64,000 nucleotides of DNA from Neonectria sp. B-13 (GCA_002682825.1 NOKP01000021.1:496001-560000); one strand, 5' to 3'. Positions 33,695 through 44,640 are shown, counted from the first letter of the stretch. Notes: a model not told the origin generated them from the letters alone. Numbers and translations are program-made.

Positions 33695-34721
33695 ATGGCT
33701 TCCCAAAAGCGCACCATCCTCATCACTGGGTTAGTCTCGCCCCTTCTGCCCACCAGCTGTCCATGAACTAACCAAATCGCCCTTATAGCTGCTCGAAGGG
33801 CGGAGCTGGTCATGCCCTCGCTCTGGAATTTGCGGCCCAGGGCCTTCGAGTTTTCGCAACTGCGCGATCTACCAAGTCTCTAGCTACACTTGAGTCAAAG
33901 GGTATTGAGGTCTTTCCACTCGATGTGACCAAGTCAGAGAGCATTGCTGCTCTAAAGTCTGAACTTTCTAAGCGGACTGGTGGAAAATTGGACATGGTGT
34001 TCAATAACGCCGGGTCGAGTTCGTATAGCCCTCTCGTGATGCCATACCTTGTCGTAAACCTACAGAATATTGACAAGTACACCATCTAGTGTACGAGATG
34101 CCAGCAATCGAGGCCGACAACCACCGAGTCCGAAACATGTTCGACGCCAATGTCTTCGGCCTTTTTGACATGGTGACAGCTTTCACTCCGCTTCTTCTAG
34201 CCTCAGTCTCCAACTCGACTCATCCGCCTACTATCATCAACACATCCTCTATTGTTTCCCGTGTTCCTTATCCTTTCTCTTCAGCGTACAATGCTTCAAA
34301 GGCCGCTGTGGCATCATATTCTGACACTCTACGGATCGAACTAGCCCCACTCGGCATCAAGGTAGTGACACTCTTCATGGGTGTTGTATCGACGGGTATC
34401 ACCTCTCCCGATAGCGTCAAATTTGGGCCTGAGAGCCTGTATATTGATGCAGAAGCAGGGGTACAGGGAAGGAGTCGCAATCATCTGCGAGATGGCATGA
34501 AGCCTGACGAGTTTGCGCGTCGGGTAGTCCATAACATCTTGCACAAACCTGGCCGTGCGCGAGGAGAATATGTGTGGCAAGGATCCAGTGCTTTCCTTGT
34601 TTGGCTCTTGAATGCAGTGGGTTGGAGAAAGATATTTGATGGCAATATGGAAGACGGTGTGAGCCTGACTAAGGAGGTAAAGCGGGCGATCTATGAGAAG
34701 GGTCAACGTAGTTTGTCCTAG
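33695..34721 (+). CDS. Short-chain dehydrogenase, AYR1-like (acyl-DHAP reductase family)
   Basis: The model is join(33695..33729, 33789..34018, 34090..34721), giving 298 residues. The first exon has only 35 bases and is joined inside the cofactor motif, giving ITGCSKGGAGHALA (TGxxxGxG). The second junction, at a weak donor gttcgt, restores NNAGSMYEMPAIEAD; without it the frame meets a stop at 34086. The catalytic Ser-Tyr-Lys set is INTSSIVS and YNASKAAV. The C-terminal part with a hydrophobic patch (SSAFLVWLLNAVGW) resembles membrane-associated Ayr1-type reductases, which reduce 1-acyl-dihydroxyacetone phosphate with NADPH on ER and lipid droplets. The exact substrate remains an inference. 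Confidence 0.88.
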
Positions 34722-35387
34722 GAGCCCGAAGCAAAGTCGTACGCTTTATGTATATGTATAAGGGAGCTAGAAGCGGTTTCATAACAACAAGTTGCGCTGC
34801 GAGAGCTATCCGTATCCGGCGCCCGTAAGGCAGCTTGTCTGAATTTAGACTTAACTCCAACCGAAAGCGTATTCTGCCAGCCCAGCTCTTTGGGCTTGCA
34901 AGTTCCCAGCTCGAGTGACATTAACAGTCAAGTCAACATTGATTTGTTCTGGTTTGCAAGGGTTATTGTAAATTCACGGAATCGCAAGGGTTGAGGGCTT
35001 CCTAATACGGCAACTCGGGTCTACTCGTGGGTTCTGTAGCCAGGTAAGCTCCCCCAACACGCTTGATGGGTCCCAAGATGGAATTATCCTTTGTGTGATC
35101 AATTATGTAGTATTTCAAGATAGATACAGTTATCACTCCCGCGCCATTCAATTGCACGAACTTTGGTAGTAGGCCTTGGGATCTTCGCTAATCACGACGC
35201 GGACCTCTTATGTCAAGCCCCGAGAACACTTATTACTAATTACTGGCACGAGCCCCAATCGCTCGGGCCTCATTTCAAACTGTAATCGGAATCTTGGCAG
35301 CTACTTCATCTCTTCCTTGCTTCCGAAAGTTCAATTCGTCGACACGCATTTTGCTTTTTTTACCATTTCCAACCTACAATTGCAGAG
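34722..35387. other. Intergenic region, no gene seen
   Basis: This lies between the SDR gene and the bZIP gene and presumably holds the bZIP promoter. No coding support was found. Confidence 0.55.
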
Positions 35388-36703
35388 ATGAGCACCTCGA
35401 CTCAGCAACCGGCCAAGAAGCGACGTGGCCCTCCAGTTCGCGATACTGAAGACAGCGAAGCTCTCAAGGTACATAGGCTCTCCGTATCACCAGGTTCATC
35501 ATCGCCTCCGTCGTCCAACGATCGCATCTCGACACAATCCGATCTGGTCATAAAGCTGACCGGTATTAGCTCCGCCGAAAGAAGAATCGCGAGGCGCAGC
35601 ATGTGTTCCGGAAGCGTCGACAAGCGGCCGAAGTGGCACAGAGCCTTCGAATCAAAGCCCTCGAGGAGGTGGTCGAAGACATGAGTTCCGTCTTCATCAA
35701 CCTTTTCGATGAGATACTGGGCACCGAAGAGCTTGCGAAGCAGCACCCTGGCCTTGTTGGCAGCCTTCAGAGTTCAGCTGCGCGGATCCTGACGTCGGTG
35801 AAGGCAGTGACCAATGCCAATGGAGATTATTTGACTCCAGAGACAGCATCGATAGAGAAGAGAGCGGCACAGCATGAGCAATATGGGCCTATTAATGGGA
35901 ATTTTGGGGACAGCTCAAACCCTATCGCACCAAAAGTCTCCTCAATATCTAATACAGACAAAGCAATTGGCAACTTGTATCCCAGAATGCCCAGCCCTAT
36001 CGACCTTAGGATAAACGTTGACCTAGACACGACGACTACTCCTTATCAGCTTTCTTCCCCAACACAACAAATTATATCGGCCTTGGACTCCTTCTCCCTC
36101 CGTCTCATCGAAACTACTCTTTCCCTGGCGTACCATTTCCTCAACGGGACTGTTCATGTACCCCCAGACGAGGTTCAACGCGCTTTCGGCTCGGCACTCC
36201 GCTTCTGTACTCGCGCCCAGCTACTCAGTCGAATAAAGTGGCTGCTTGGGCCAGGGAGAAGCTATATGCGACTGGCAGCAGGGATACCTTGGAGTGCAGG
36301 TGATGGCAGTACTTCATCATCTGAAAACAGTGCCAGCCCCAGCCCCGATCCAATTGGATCATCTCTTACTGGCACTCATCATCGTGCACCACCTGGGTTT
36401 ATCACTGCGATGGGCGTCCAGGAACAGCTGAGAGGCCTTGGGGGCAGGATGCTTGACCTCGACACCATGGAAATCCTACTTGACAATTCGCCGTCTTCTA
36501 CTATCAGTACCATCAACTTTGGCGGCCTTCCATTCGTGGGAACGACTAAGCCCGAGGCTTCAGTATCCCTTGCAATGCAGCTCAGTGTATCTCTGCTGGC
36601 AACCAACCTGGCGCATACAGCTGTCTGCTTAGTGAGTGGACCGGTATATCCACAGAGTAAGATGGTTAGGGCGATGGAAGCATCGTTGACCCTAATTCGA
36701 TGA
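35388..36703 (+). CDS. bZIP transcription factor
   Basis: The model is join(35388..35468, 35570..36703), giving 404 residues. The 101-base intron removes the apparent second half of the first frame and joins EALK to LRRKKNREAQHVFRKRRQ. This is a bZIP basic region with the fungal N-R-x-A-Q-x-x-F-R-x-R-R signature (residues about 29-45). A short leucine-zipper-like helix follows (LRIKALEEVVEDMSSVFINL), though few positions are Leu. The C-terminal half has two alpha-helical segments (SALDSFSLRLIETTLSLAYHFL and VSLAMQLSVSLLATNLAH) common in fungal bZIP proteins of unknown targets. Nuclear location is expected. Confidence 0.87.
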
Positions 36704-37096
36704 AGAGATTAATCGCAGTTCCGTTTTGTCTCCAGCCAACATACACTATGTATTCGGTCTGGCCAATGACACCGCAAGGTGGAGTCGGATACGAGAACCT
36801 GGAACAAGCACCGTGCTGAAGACAAGTTCGGTTAATACAGCTGGACTATGATTGGTTTAAACCCCAGAACAGGCCTGCACAGCCCCTAAATCACAGAGGG
36901 GCCGAGGAGAAGTGAATCTCTTAAAGGATACAAATAGCCTGTTTTGACAACAACTCGGGCCTTGATTTTTCCCCTGTGGCATGTCGACATCACAGGTTGA
37001 CTCGTTGACGGCACTGACTACGTAACCAGGCGACATATCTTCACTGTATCACTCTCTAGCTGGTCGTGCGTTGTTAAGCAATCTGCCCAAGACTAA
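36704..37096. other. Intergenic region, no gene seen
   Basis: This is the promoter region of the GT8 gene; no coding frame is supported. Confidence 0.55.
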
Positions 37097-38328
37097 ATGC
37101 AGCTTAACCTTCCCCCGAGGCTGCTCCGGGTCGCTCTCGGATGTGTCCTCACCACCGTCCTGGTACTCTCGACATACACACTCCTAGTCCAAGGCTACAT
37201 TGCCAGCCTGCCGAATTTCCCATCGCTGCACAGGAATGGGACCCTTGGCAATGAGACTCTTGTCACTCCAGCCGAGCTGGTGGGCTCTTGGACGACCGAA
37301 CAGCTGGTGCCCAAGTTTGCGTACGCCCAATATGTCACCAACATGGATTATCTCTGCAACGCTGTGAGAAGACGCATCGCCGTGGCTCGACTCGGCTCAG
37401 ACACAGGTCAAGGCTGACAAACATTCAAGGTCATCAACTTCGGTCGTCTCCGCAGCTTCGGAGCAAAGCACGACTTGGTTCTGATTCATCCCACGGAATG
37501 GTCTCAAGGGGTGCGTGTTCACTAAGACTGCTCGCAAGAGATAGCATTCCTTGCTTCGATCTCGATTGACACGCGAATCTCGTCTAGAAATCCAAAGGAG
37601 CAAAAGCAATCGCCAACCTCCGTGCTAAGCACCCAGAAATTAATCTGCGCCCATTTGATATTGTCTCGACCACCAAGGGCGACGCAACGTGGGCGGATAG
37701 CCTCACCAAATTCCACTCCTTCGCCCTGACAGAATGGACTCGCGTGTTGGCTTTCGACTCCGACACCCTGGTATTGAATACCATGGACCACTACTTTCTC
37801 AGCCCGCTGGCTGCCGTAGCAGTGCCCCGCGCATACTGGCTCACCGAGAAGGATGCCGACATCGCGAAGCAGGTCCTAGGGTCCCACGTTATGCTCATCG
37901 AGCCGAACGAGGCCCGCTACAGAAAGATCATTGACGAGGCGGTACAGTCAGGCGAGTTCGACATGGAAGTCCTGAACCACATGTTCCGTGACTCGGCCAT
38001 GATCTTACCCCATCGAAGGCTCGCTCTCCTGACTGGTGAGTTTCGCACTCAAGACCACTCAAGATACCTCGCGCCAGACGTAGACGAGGAATGGAACGCC
38101 ATGGGCGAGGTTTCGCGTGCTTACCTCGTGCACTTCAGCGATTGGCCTTTGCCCAAGCCGTGGAAACGGCGCACGAAGAAACAATGGGAGGACGCCCTTC
38201 CCGAGTGCAGGGATGATGATGTTGAGACTGAGGATAGGCCAAGATGCGCAAACCGGGCCTTGTGGATGTCCTTTTACGAGTCGTACGATATGGAAAAGGA
38301 GGCACGGTGCAAGGTTCTATATGAGTGA
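37097..38328 (+). CDS. Family 8-type glycosyltransferase (glycogenin/GNT1-like)
   Basis: The model is join(37097..37363, 37430..37510, 37588..38328), giving 362 residues. The N-terminus has a single membrane anchor (LLRVALGCVLTTVLVLSTYTLLV), fitting a type II Golgi protein. The catalytic part contains KFAYAQYVTNMDYLCNAV, HDLVLIHPTEW, and the metal-binding DxD site in TRVLAFDSDTLVLNTMDHYF. The segment VSRAYLVHFSDWPLPKPW is the conserved C-terminal motif of fungal GT8-like and alpha-1,2-N-acetylglucosaminyltransferase-like enzymes. It likely transfers a sugar from a nucleotide donor to glycoprotein or glycolipid; donor and acceptor are unknown. Confidence 0.9.
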
Positions 38329-38605
38329 ATGAAGTCGTTAGGGGCCAAGGGCATCCTAGAAGGAGATCCGCGTTTTTGGATATTGCTTGTACCTAAACAT
38401 ATCCATATACGAACCCGAACCGTACCTAAATCCTGATTATCCTATTTTAAAGAACAACGGAGACAAGTTTTAGGCCCTCGTTAATTGAGACAGCCATGTG
38501 TAGGCAATTCTAGATTGATGAATGAGAACGAAATCAGAGTAAAGTTACACAGTAGATATTCTGATAGGCACCATAAGAAAGAACCCTGACTAACTGGCCT
38601 CAAGC

Positions 38606-38875
38606 CTACTTGGAAATTGCCCTTGTAATTCCTAGACTTATAGCAGCCTTGCGTGCAAAGAAATCCTCTTCTTGCTGATCAGCCACATCTTCCCGGTGTA
38701 GAAGTCGGCTTCAGCTTGATGCGCCGGCTCTTCGTGAAATCTTGTCCAAAATAAGCAACAGGTAGACGAGAATTCCTAGGTAACCAGTGATGAAGATCTT
38801 CTTCTTATCCTTATCAAACGGGATAACATGTGTGGTGGGGAAGATAGGACCAGGGAGGTAGCGTTGGCGACTCAT
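38606..38875 (-). CDS. Small membrane-protein ORF with an in-frame TGA (unrecognised)
   Basis: From the ATG at 38875 a frame runs 54 codons to a TGA (38711-38713), then continues open for another 34 codons to TAG at 38606. The first part begins MSRQRYLPGPIFPTTHVIPF and has a clear hydrophobic helix (FITGYLGILVYLLLIL) after a Lys-rich stretch (DKDKKK). The second part is acidic then basic (REDVADQQEEDFFARK) and also looks coding. Either the protein is the 54-residue form, or the stop is read through, or the gene is a recent pseudogene. I found no good splice pair that would remove the TGA. I do not recognise the family. Confidence 0.4.
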
Positions 38876-39281
38876 TGTCGACGCTTACCAGTCCGCCGTG
38901 GTTACAAACATCGGCTCCTGACGACATGCTGTGCCGGTAAGGAACTTCTACTCGTATGCTAAAAGACAAGCCAAGCACTGAAAGGAAACTCTGAATTATT
39001 TGCTGATTCGTTGTTCAGCCCTGGACTGTTTAGTGGTACCTTGGTGGCTTTGGGGTCCTATGTCACTCACTTTCAACGCTACCATGGCCACCAGCACAAA
39101 TCTACAGCTCAGTATTTGTCGCTATCCTGCAAGATGTTAATGACACAGATTTATGTATTTTTCGACTGGGACTGAAATATGTGCTCGGTGACTGGCAGAC
39201 CGGAAACCATCCACATTAGCCAGCCAAGCTTGTAGGCCTATCTACTATCTCCGTGTTGGTTGTGAGGCGAGCCCCACGGGG

Positions 39282-39653
39282 TTTGGTCTCCACGAATGGT
39301 GGAGCACGCCTGGGCCGCACTGCCGTGGGGAACGATGGACTTTGGTCTCCGCTCACCTTGTTGGTTGACTTGACAAAAATGCGTAATCGTTGTAGGCTCG
39401 TACCATTAATAAGAAAATCCCTGACTAGATGAGCGTTGCCTCTAACCCTATTTCTACCACTGGGCTTGGGTCTCCGCCTTCCAAGTCTCCGCCTTCTAAG
39501 CTACAACCTACCATGACCACCTCCTTTTCTATCTTATTGCCGCACCTACCTCAAGAATGGGTTTGGGTCTCCGTCTTCATAATCGTCTATCACCCATGAT
39601 GGTGAGGAATTTTTCTATTATTGTGACTCCCAAAACATGGCCTTGGGTCTCCG
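39282..39653 (+). promoter_or_regulatory. Cluster of TTGGGTCTCCG-type motifs
   Basis: TTGGGTCTCCG occurs at 39466, 39563 and 39643. Close variants TTTGGTCTCC(A/G) lie at 39282 and 39341, and AAGTCTCCGCC at 39484. All are on the same strand within 370 bases, 250-620 bases upstream of the LolT-like start. They could be binding sites or a decayed tandem repeat. Confidence 0.45.
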
Positions 39654-39808
39654 TTCTCACATGGCTGCAAATGAAGTGATTTCAATGACTCCGAGAATCA
39701 CGTTACCGTTTGTAACAATTTCAAGGAACATCACGTAATTATGTCTTTCATTCTCGTCTTCGTCCTACAAGCAGCGAGTCGCTGCCATAGCAAACGTGGG
39801 GAAAAGCA

Positions 39809-39816
39809 TATAAAAA
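39809..39816 (+). promoter_or_regulatory. TATA box of the LolT-like gene
   Basis: TATAAAAA lies 97 bases upstream of the ATG at 39906, a usual distance in filamentous fungi. Confidence 0.55.
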
Positions 39817-39905
39817 CAACACAATACCAGCTCCGAATGACTTGTTCTTTGCTATTCACCGACAACTGAATAGATCGAACTGCATCACTACTTATCATTA
39901 TTACC

Positions 39906-41183
39906 ATGTCTCCTATTGGTATCAACGCACTCAAGGAGGACTCTTCGGCACCAGACGCCCATACAATGAAAGGGCTTTTGCCAAAACGAACATCCCACAA
40001 TGCCAAATTCGACATATTCCGTCGATTAGTTCCCATCGTCGCCGATGGAACCATCACCCACCTCAACGCTGGATTCATGCCGCCATCGAACTTGGTCATC
40101 CATGAAGCCATCAGCCATTTCTGCGCCGACTGGCTTCACAACCCCTCACCGAAGTCGGTGTGGCGACATGTTGCAGAAGAAGCCCGTACCTTGCTCGCAC
40201 AATACATCAACACCGACCCATCCTGTATCGCGTTTACTCGTGACACGACCGAAGCGCTGGGCTATTTCATGCACAGTCTTAGACTTCAGCCAGGCGACAA
40301 TGTCGTTATTCTTGACTGCGAGCATCCCAATCAAGCGTACGGGTGGTTATCTCTCCGGTCCTTCGGCGTCGAGGTTCGACAAGTCCAAACACAGTCGGAA
40401 AGTAGTGGATTCGCCACAGTAGCCAACGGCAACACCTTTGCCGATCACGTCGATGACAGGACTCGGGCGATTGGCATCAGCTCTATCATGTTTCACAGCG
40501 GCCAGTGGAACGATGTAGCAGACATCTGCGCTACGTATCGACCTAGAGGAATCCACGTTCTCGCCGACTTGACCCAGCAAGTTGGTTTCACGGATGTCGA
40601 CGTCCAAGCTCTAGGCGTGTCTGCAGCTGCTTTCAGTCTACACAAGGGACTCAATTGCCCTTTGGGGCTTGCGGCTCTTTACGTCAACGAGGATTTCATC
40701 CACGATCTAAACCCGACTCCGCCAATCGTTGGGTACGGTTCCGTGAGCAATACCTCTGAGAATTTCATGATTCCTGATGGCCCCATCGATTTCCATCCTT
40801 CGGCTCGCAGATACGAACATGCCAACATGAACCTAATGGCCGCATCTGCCGCCAGGGCTTTTCTCCAGTTCTATCTTGACATCATGGGCCCCGAGGACGT
40901 CAAAATCCATCTATACAGCCTTGGAGACGCATTGCGTGAACAGTGCAAGCAGCTGGGTGTGAAAATACTCGGTCCTACTGAACGCCATAGCCATGCACCG
41001 CACTTGTACATCCTGAAGCTGTACGGGGACGACTGGGCTGATCATTTCAAACGAAACAACGTGGCCTTGACGTCTTTTCGATGGGGTGTACGAGTATCTT
41101 TTGGCTTTTACAGCTCATTGAACGATGTGCGGAGACTGGTGAGTGTTGTCCAAGCTGGCTTAGATATAGGTCTTCAAAATTGA
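39906..41183 (+). CDS. PLP-dependent aminotransferase class V, LolT/isopenicillin-N-epimerase-like
   Basis: An intronless gene encodes 425 residues. The fold-type I core is clear: LNAGFMPPSNLVI near the N-terminus, FTRDTTEALGYFM and DCEHPNQAYGW around the cofactor pocket, HVLADLTQQVGF with the Asp that contacts the pyridine nitrogen, and the Schiff-base Lys247 in AFSLHKGLNCPLGLAAL. This arrangement matches cysteine-desulfurase-like enzymes of the LolT and isopenicillin N epimerase type, which in fungi occur in amino-acid-derived natural product pathways (LolT acts in loline formation). It may catalyse a PLP-dependent condensation, elimination or epimerisation. The next gene downstream is a Zn2Cys6 regulator in the same direction, so joint control is plausible. 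Confidence 0.88.
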   Translation: MSPIGINALKEDSSAPDAHTMKGLLPKRTSHNAKFDIFRRLVPIVADGTITHLNAGFMPPSNLVIHEAISHFCADWLHNPSPKSVWRHVAEEARTLLAQYINTDPSCIAFTRDTTEALGYFMHSLRLQPGDNVVILDCEHPNQAYGWLSLRSFGVEVRQVQTQSESSGFATVANGNTFADHVDDRTRAIGISSIMFHSGQWNDVADICATYRPRGIHVLADLTQQVGFTDVDVQALGVSAAAFSLHKGLNCPLGLAALYVNEDFIHDLNPTPPIVGYGSVSNTSENFMIPDGPIDFHPSARRYEHANMNLMAASAARAFLQFYLDIMGPEDVKIHLYSLGDALREQCKQLGVKILGPTERHSHAPHLYILKLYGDDWADHFKRNNVALTSFRWGVRVSFGFYSSLNDVRRLVSVVQAGLDIGLQN

Positions 41184-41600
41184 AGTTGGTAGATAGAACA
41201 ATGTTGGTAAAATGATTTGTCTATGATGCAGTAATTTGAAGGAAGGTCGAAATTTTACTAAGATATCAAAGCGAATCAGTTGCATCAGTCTTGGGAACCA
41301 TTTTGCCTTGTAGAGGTTGTTTTAGCCTTACATGGCTTTCAAAGCTATTGCAGCTATTCATTTCGGACGGGATGAAAAGTTCTACCTGTTACTCCAAATT
41401 AACTAAAATGTCAGGTTCTTGTGCTGAAGCTACCGGGTAGTGGTTAGCATTATGTTTGTACTGTCTTGGGCGTGGTCTATCGCTTGCGAGTTGCACGTGA
41501 TTGAATTAGCGACCTAAACTGTAGGTCCAACATCGGGGCAATTGCTTCTTGGCATCCATGATCCATCTGATAAGTTAGTCTTAGACCTTCGTCAGGAACC
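41184..41600. other. Short intergenic region between LolT-like gene and regulator
   Basis: This holds the 3' flank of the PLP gene and the promoter of the regulator; no coding frame is supported. Confidence 0.55.
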
Positions 41601-43663
41601 ATGCTCGCATCAACAGCAAAGAATCTTTCGTATGATCTTGACGAACCATACGAGACACGATACTGACTAATTTCAGGTGCAAGAGATGTCAATACAGAAA
41701 GGTAGGGGGCGACAAGCCGCCAAACCATTAAACGAAACCCAGCTCATATTTCCATCATAGCTCAGATGCTCTCGAAGTGAGCCTTGCCACAACTGCGTAA
41801 AAGCAAATCACACCTGTGAGTACAACCAGGTGGACAGAAAGAGGCGACCTGCCTCGCACGACTACGTGAAAAGCCTAGAAGACCGGGTTGCTTGGCTGGA
41901 GTCTTTCATCACCGGCCTCCAAGTTGCATCGCCACAAGACCGAGATGCCCTTTTGGGTACCGTATCATTTAGCGATCACAAACCATCTACAAGCTCCGCC
42001 TCTGCAGAACCAAGCGATTCGGTGGATGTTTCCGGCCATGGGCGATCCGAACTCCAGCTCGGCCTCGACGGCTCGTTGATCTACCACGGGCCAACAAGCA
42101 TTTATCGCGCCCAGACAGTCAATCAAGCGCAGCAGGCTGTGAAAGACTCGACGACCCAGCCGCCGCTGTATTCCGGATCAGAAACCAATTTCTCCCACGT
42201 CTTGGAGCATTTCGGTATCAACATCGAGGACGAGGTTATCGCAAAGGCTCTGATGCAATTCTTCAAGTGGCAATACCCCCAGTTCATGTTTATCTATCGT
42301 GAAGGGTTCTTGCGTGATCACTTGGGCGATCGAGTCAACTGCAAGTATTGGTCCTCGGCGCTTCTCTTGTCGATATGTGCGCTGGGGACTCTAATGTCGA
42401 CCGATGAAGACGATCGCAGATCGAGCGAGCAATTCTTCACTGCAGCCGAGAGCATTCTCATGGTAACTGGTCTGACCATGCCATCAATCGTTACAGTGCA
42501 GGCGTTCCTCTGCCTAGCTTTCTATGAAATTGGCAGAGGGAACCTCTCCAAAGGATGGGGGTTTTCCGGTCAGTATGTCCCGGTGATGTGGATTTGCGCA
42601 GCGTATCTTCAAGCCGGTCTGTGCTGTCTCGTACTGAGTACTGACACGTTATTGTGAGAGTTCAGGAATTGCATTTCGCATAGCACAGGACTTGGGCTTC
42701 CAAAAAGATCCCAATAATTGGATTTCATACGACTCCTCTCTCACGACAGACGAAGATATTGAAATACGAAGACGAATCTATTGGGGCTGCTATATTTCCG
42801 ACAAGATCATCAGCCTCATCCTAGGCCGACCGGTTGTTCTGTATTATGACGATGCTGAAGTTGAACCAATCCAGCAACAACCGTACGCTCAAGCTTCCAC
42901 CCATCAATGTTCCACACTAATCTGTGCGTTTAGAGACATTCCAGAGCTGAGTCCGTGGCGCTCGGTTGGATTTTCTGGTAGCGATGATGAACTCGACAGA
43001 ATTGGTTCAATGGTTCCATATTATCGCGAACAGACTCACCTTGCAAGAGCGATAGAGCGGATGCTGACTACACTGTTCTCGCCTCGGTCAAACTTGAATG
43101 GCATGACCCGTCGTGCCTGTCTTGACACTCTGAATATCGAGCTTAGTCGCTGGAAGACCGCGTTACCCGGCCGCGCCGAATGGAATAAGTGGGAGCCCAT
43201 TGATACTCCACTCATCCCGAGTGTAGCGATGGTACAGTAAGTCTCCCTCTCTATCACGCTGTCTCTTTTCTTGGATTCTGGAGAGATCTTATAGTTTGCA
43301 ACTAATTCTCATGATGAACACAGTTTGCTCTTCCACAGTGCTCGCGTAGCTCTCAACTTCGATCAAGCCGTTTCGGTACCCGCCAATACTTCAGACCAAG
43401 GCTCTCGCCAGTTTTGTTTGTCGTCGGCAGAGGACATTGGATCCATCGTGCGGAGGTACCGACATCAATACGGCCTTCGACACGCGCCTCTCATTCTTGT
43501 CTACGGCATCGTTCAAGCAATCCGAACATTCGATACTCTGGGTGTTCCAGAGGAGTCCCATGCCTTGATGCAAGCACTCGGCGAGTGCTCCGTTACGTGG
43601 AACCTAGCTGAGCAAGCACGGGGAGTGATGCTGCAGAACACTACGGTAGCGGATGCTAAATGA
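41601..43663 (+). CDS. Zn2Cys6 transcription factor with fungal-specific TF domain
   Basis: The model is join(41601..41629, 41677..41701, 41761..42568, 42666..43236, 43324..43663), five exons and 590 residues. The zinc cluster is assembled from three exons: Cys at 11, 14, 21, 27, 30 and 37 (CKRCQYRKLRC, then PCHNCVKANHTC), spacing x2-x6-x5-x2-x6. The first two exons are only 29 and 25 bases, and intron 1 is 47 bases with a branch-like ctgactaat before cag. A linker and coiled coil follow (YVKSLEDRVAWLESFI). The fungal_trans domain begins near FIYREGFLRDHLGDRV and continues through GIAFRIAQDLGFQKDP and RRIYWGCYISDKIISLILGRP, the conserved core of XlnR/Gal4-type regulators. It probably controls nearby genes such as the LolT-like enzyme. 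The start codon is the least certain part. Confidence 0.83.
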
Positions 43664-43886
43664 GACTCTTCCTAAAGAGAATTTGTACAAATACTACTCC
43701 ATTTCTCTTTCAATTCGAATTTCGTGTCGGAAAGCTGACACCCCTTCTCATTTACATGTTGCTAAAGGCGGCTTGTGGCCCGGAGGATATCAGGAAACTA
43801 ATGTACACAACCCAAACGTTCAATTTCTCCTTTGTCAACAAATACAGGCTAACGTCACGGTCATTCATTCGTAGCTATTCATCCTC

Positions 43887-44160
43887 CTATCCAAGTCGGT
43901 TGGCGGTGGTCCAGCGAGAAGCTGGAGACAGCAAGTAGTTCTCAATATCAACTGCGGGGACTTCACCAATCGTAGTGACAGTCGCGTTGGAGTCGACTGA
44001 TGAGTGACGGGGCTGCTGATTGCGCTGCTCCATGACTCTCTTGGAGGCCTTAACAGCTGGTGATGCCAGGGAGAATCTGCGCTTCCATCTACGAGTTAGG
44101 AGTTAGTGTTGAAGAGTTGCGTGTTAATAGATGGTATTTGGGTCCGTACTGGCCAGCCAT
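43887..44160 (-). CDS. Small 70-residue protein of unknown function, two exons
   Basis: The model is complement(join(43887..44088, 44150..44160)). The first exon is 11 bases (ATGGCTGGCCA) followed by gtacgg; the acceptor ctcgtag joins it to give MAGQWKRRFSLASPAVKASK. The protein continues with a Gln/Arg/Ser-rich part and ends DIENYLLSPASRWTTANRLG. It is basic, soluble and has no signal peptide or helix anchor. Support comes from the clean open frame, proper fungal splice signals, exact phase, and a TATA box 101 bases upstream on the same strand. I do not recognise a family; the RRFS motif is a possible kinase site (inference). Confidence 0.65.
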
Positions 44161-44640
44161 GGTGTGTGTATGTGGTAAAATTGGTGGTAGTTTTAGTTGT
44201 GAATTCAAATGATGTGAAGATGAGGGTCCCATGTCCTCTTGTAGGTGGAATCACGGCAACGTTATATAGATGAACCGCATGATGATCGGTCCTATTCATG
44301 GATATCCTTTGTCAGAGTTCCTGACATCACCGTTTCCCTTTTGTCTTCATAGATCGTCAATTGTGTCAATCATTGCCGACTGTTGCAAGGTGAAGCTGAC
44401 GTAGCTATCGGTTTTACGGTACGCCGAGCCATTCATCATGCTCATTATCAGACAGATGATCGAGTGACATCAGCTGGTCCCTCGATCCCTGCCCATTGCC
44501 AAACACGGCACACAATCTTTTTGCAGTGCCACACAGATGACGTTGGAGCTTAGACGAGTGACGAAATCCAGTGTGGTCAATTTATCCTTGAATATAACCG
44601 CCCAATAAAGTCACCGCCTAGATACCGTCTACGTGAACAC
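44161..44640. other. Intergenic region, no further gene seen
   Basis: Apart from the TATA box of the small gene at its left end, no feature is supported between that gene and the GH16 3' end. Confidence 0.55.
44261..44270 (-). promoter_or_regulatory. TATA box of the 70-residue gene
   Basis: Read on the minus strand, TCTATATAAC lies 101 bases upstream of the ATG at 44160. Confidence 0.55.

Larger units (their letters stand above)
38876..39905. other. Promoter region of the LolT-like gene with repeated motif
   Basis: This 1 kb holds no supported coding region. It contains the motif cluster at 39282-39653 and a TATA box at 39809. Confidence 0.5.
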
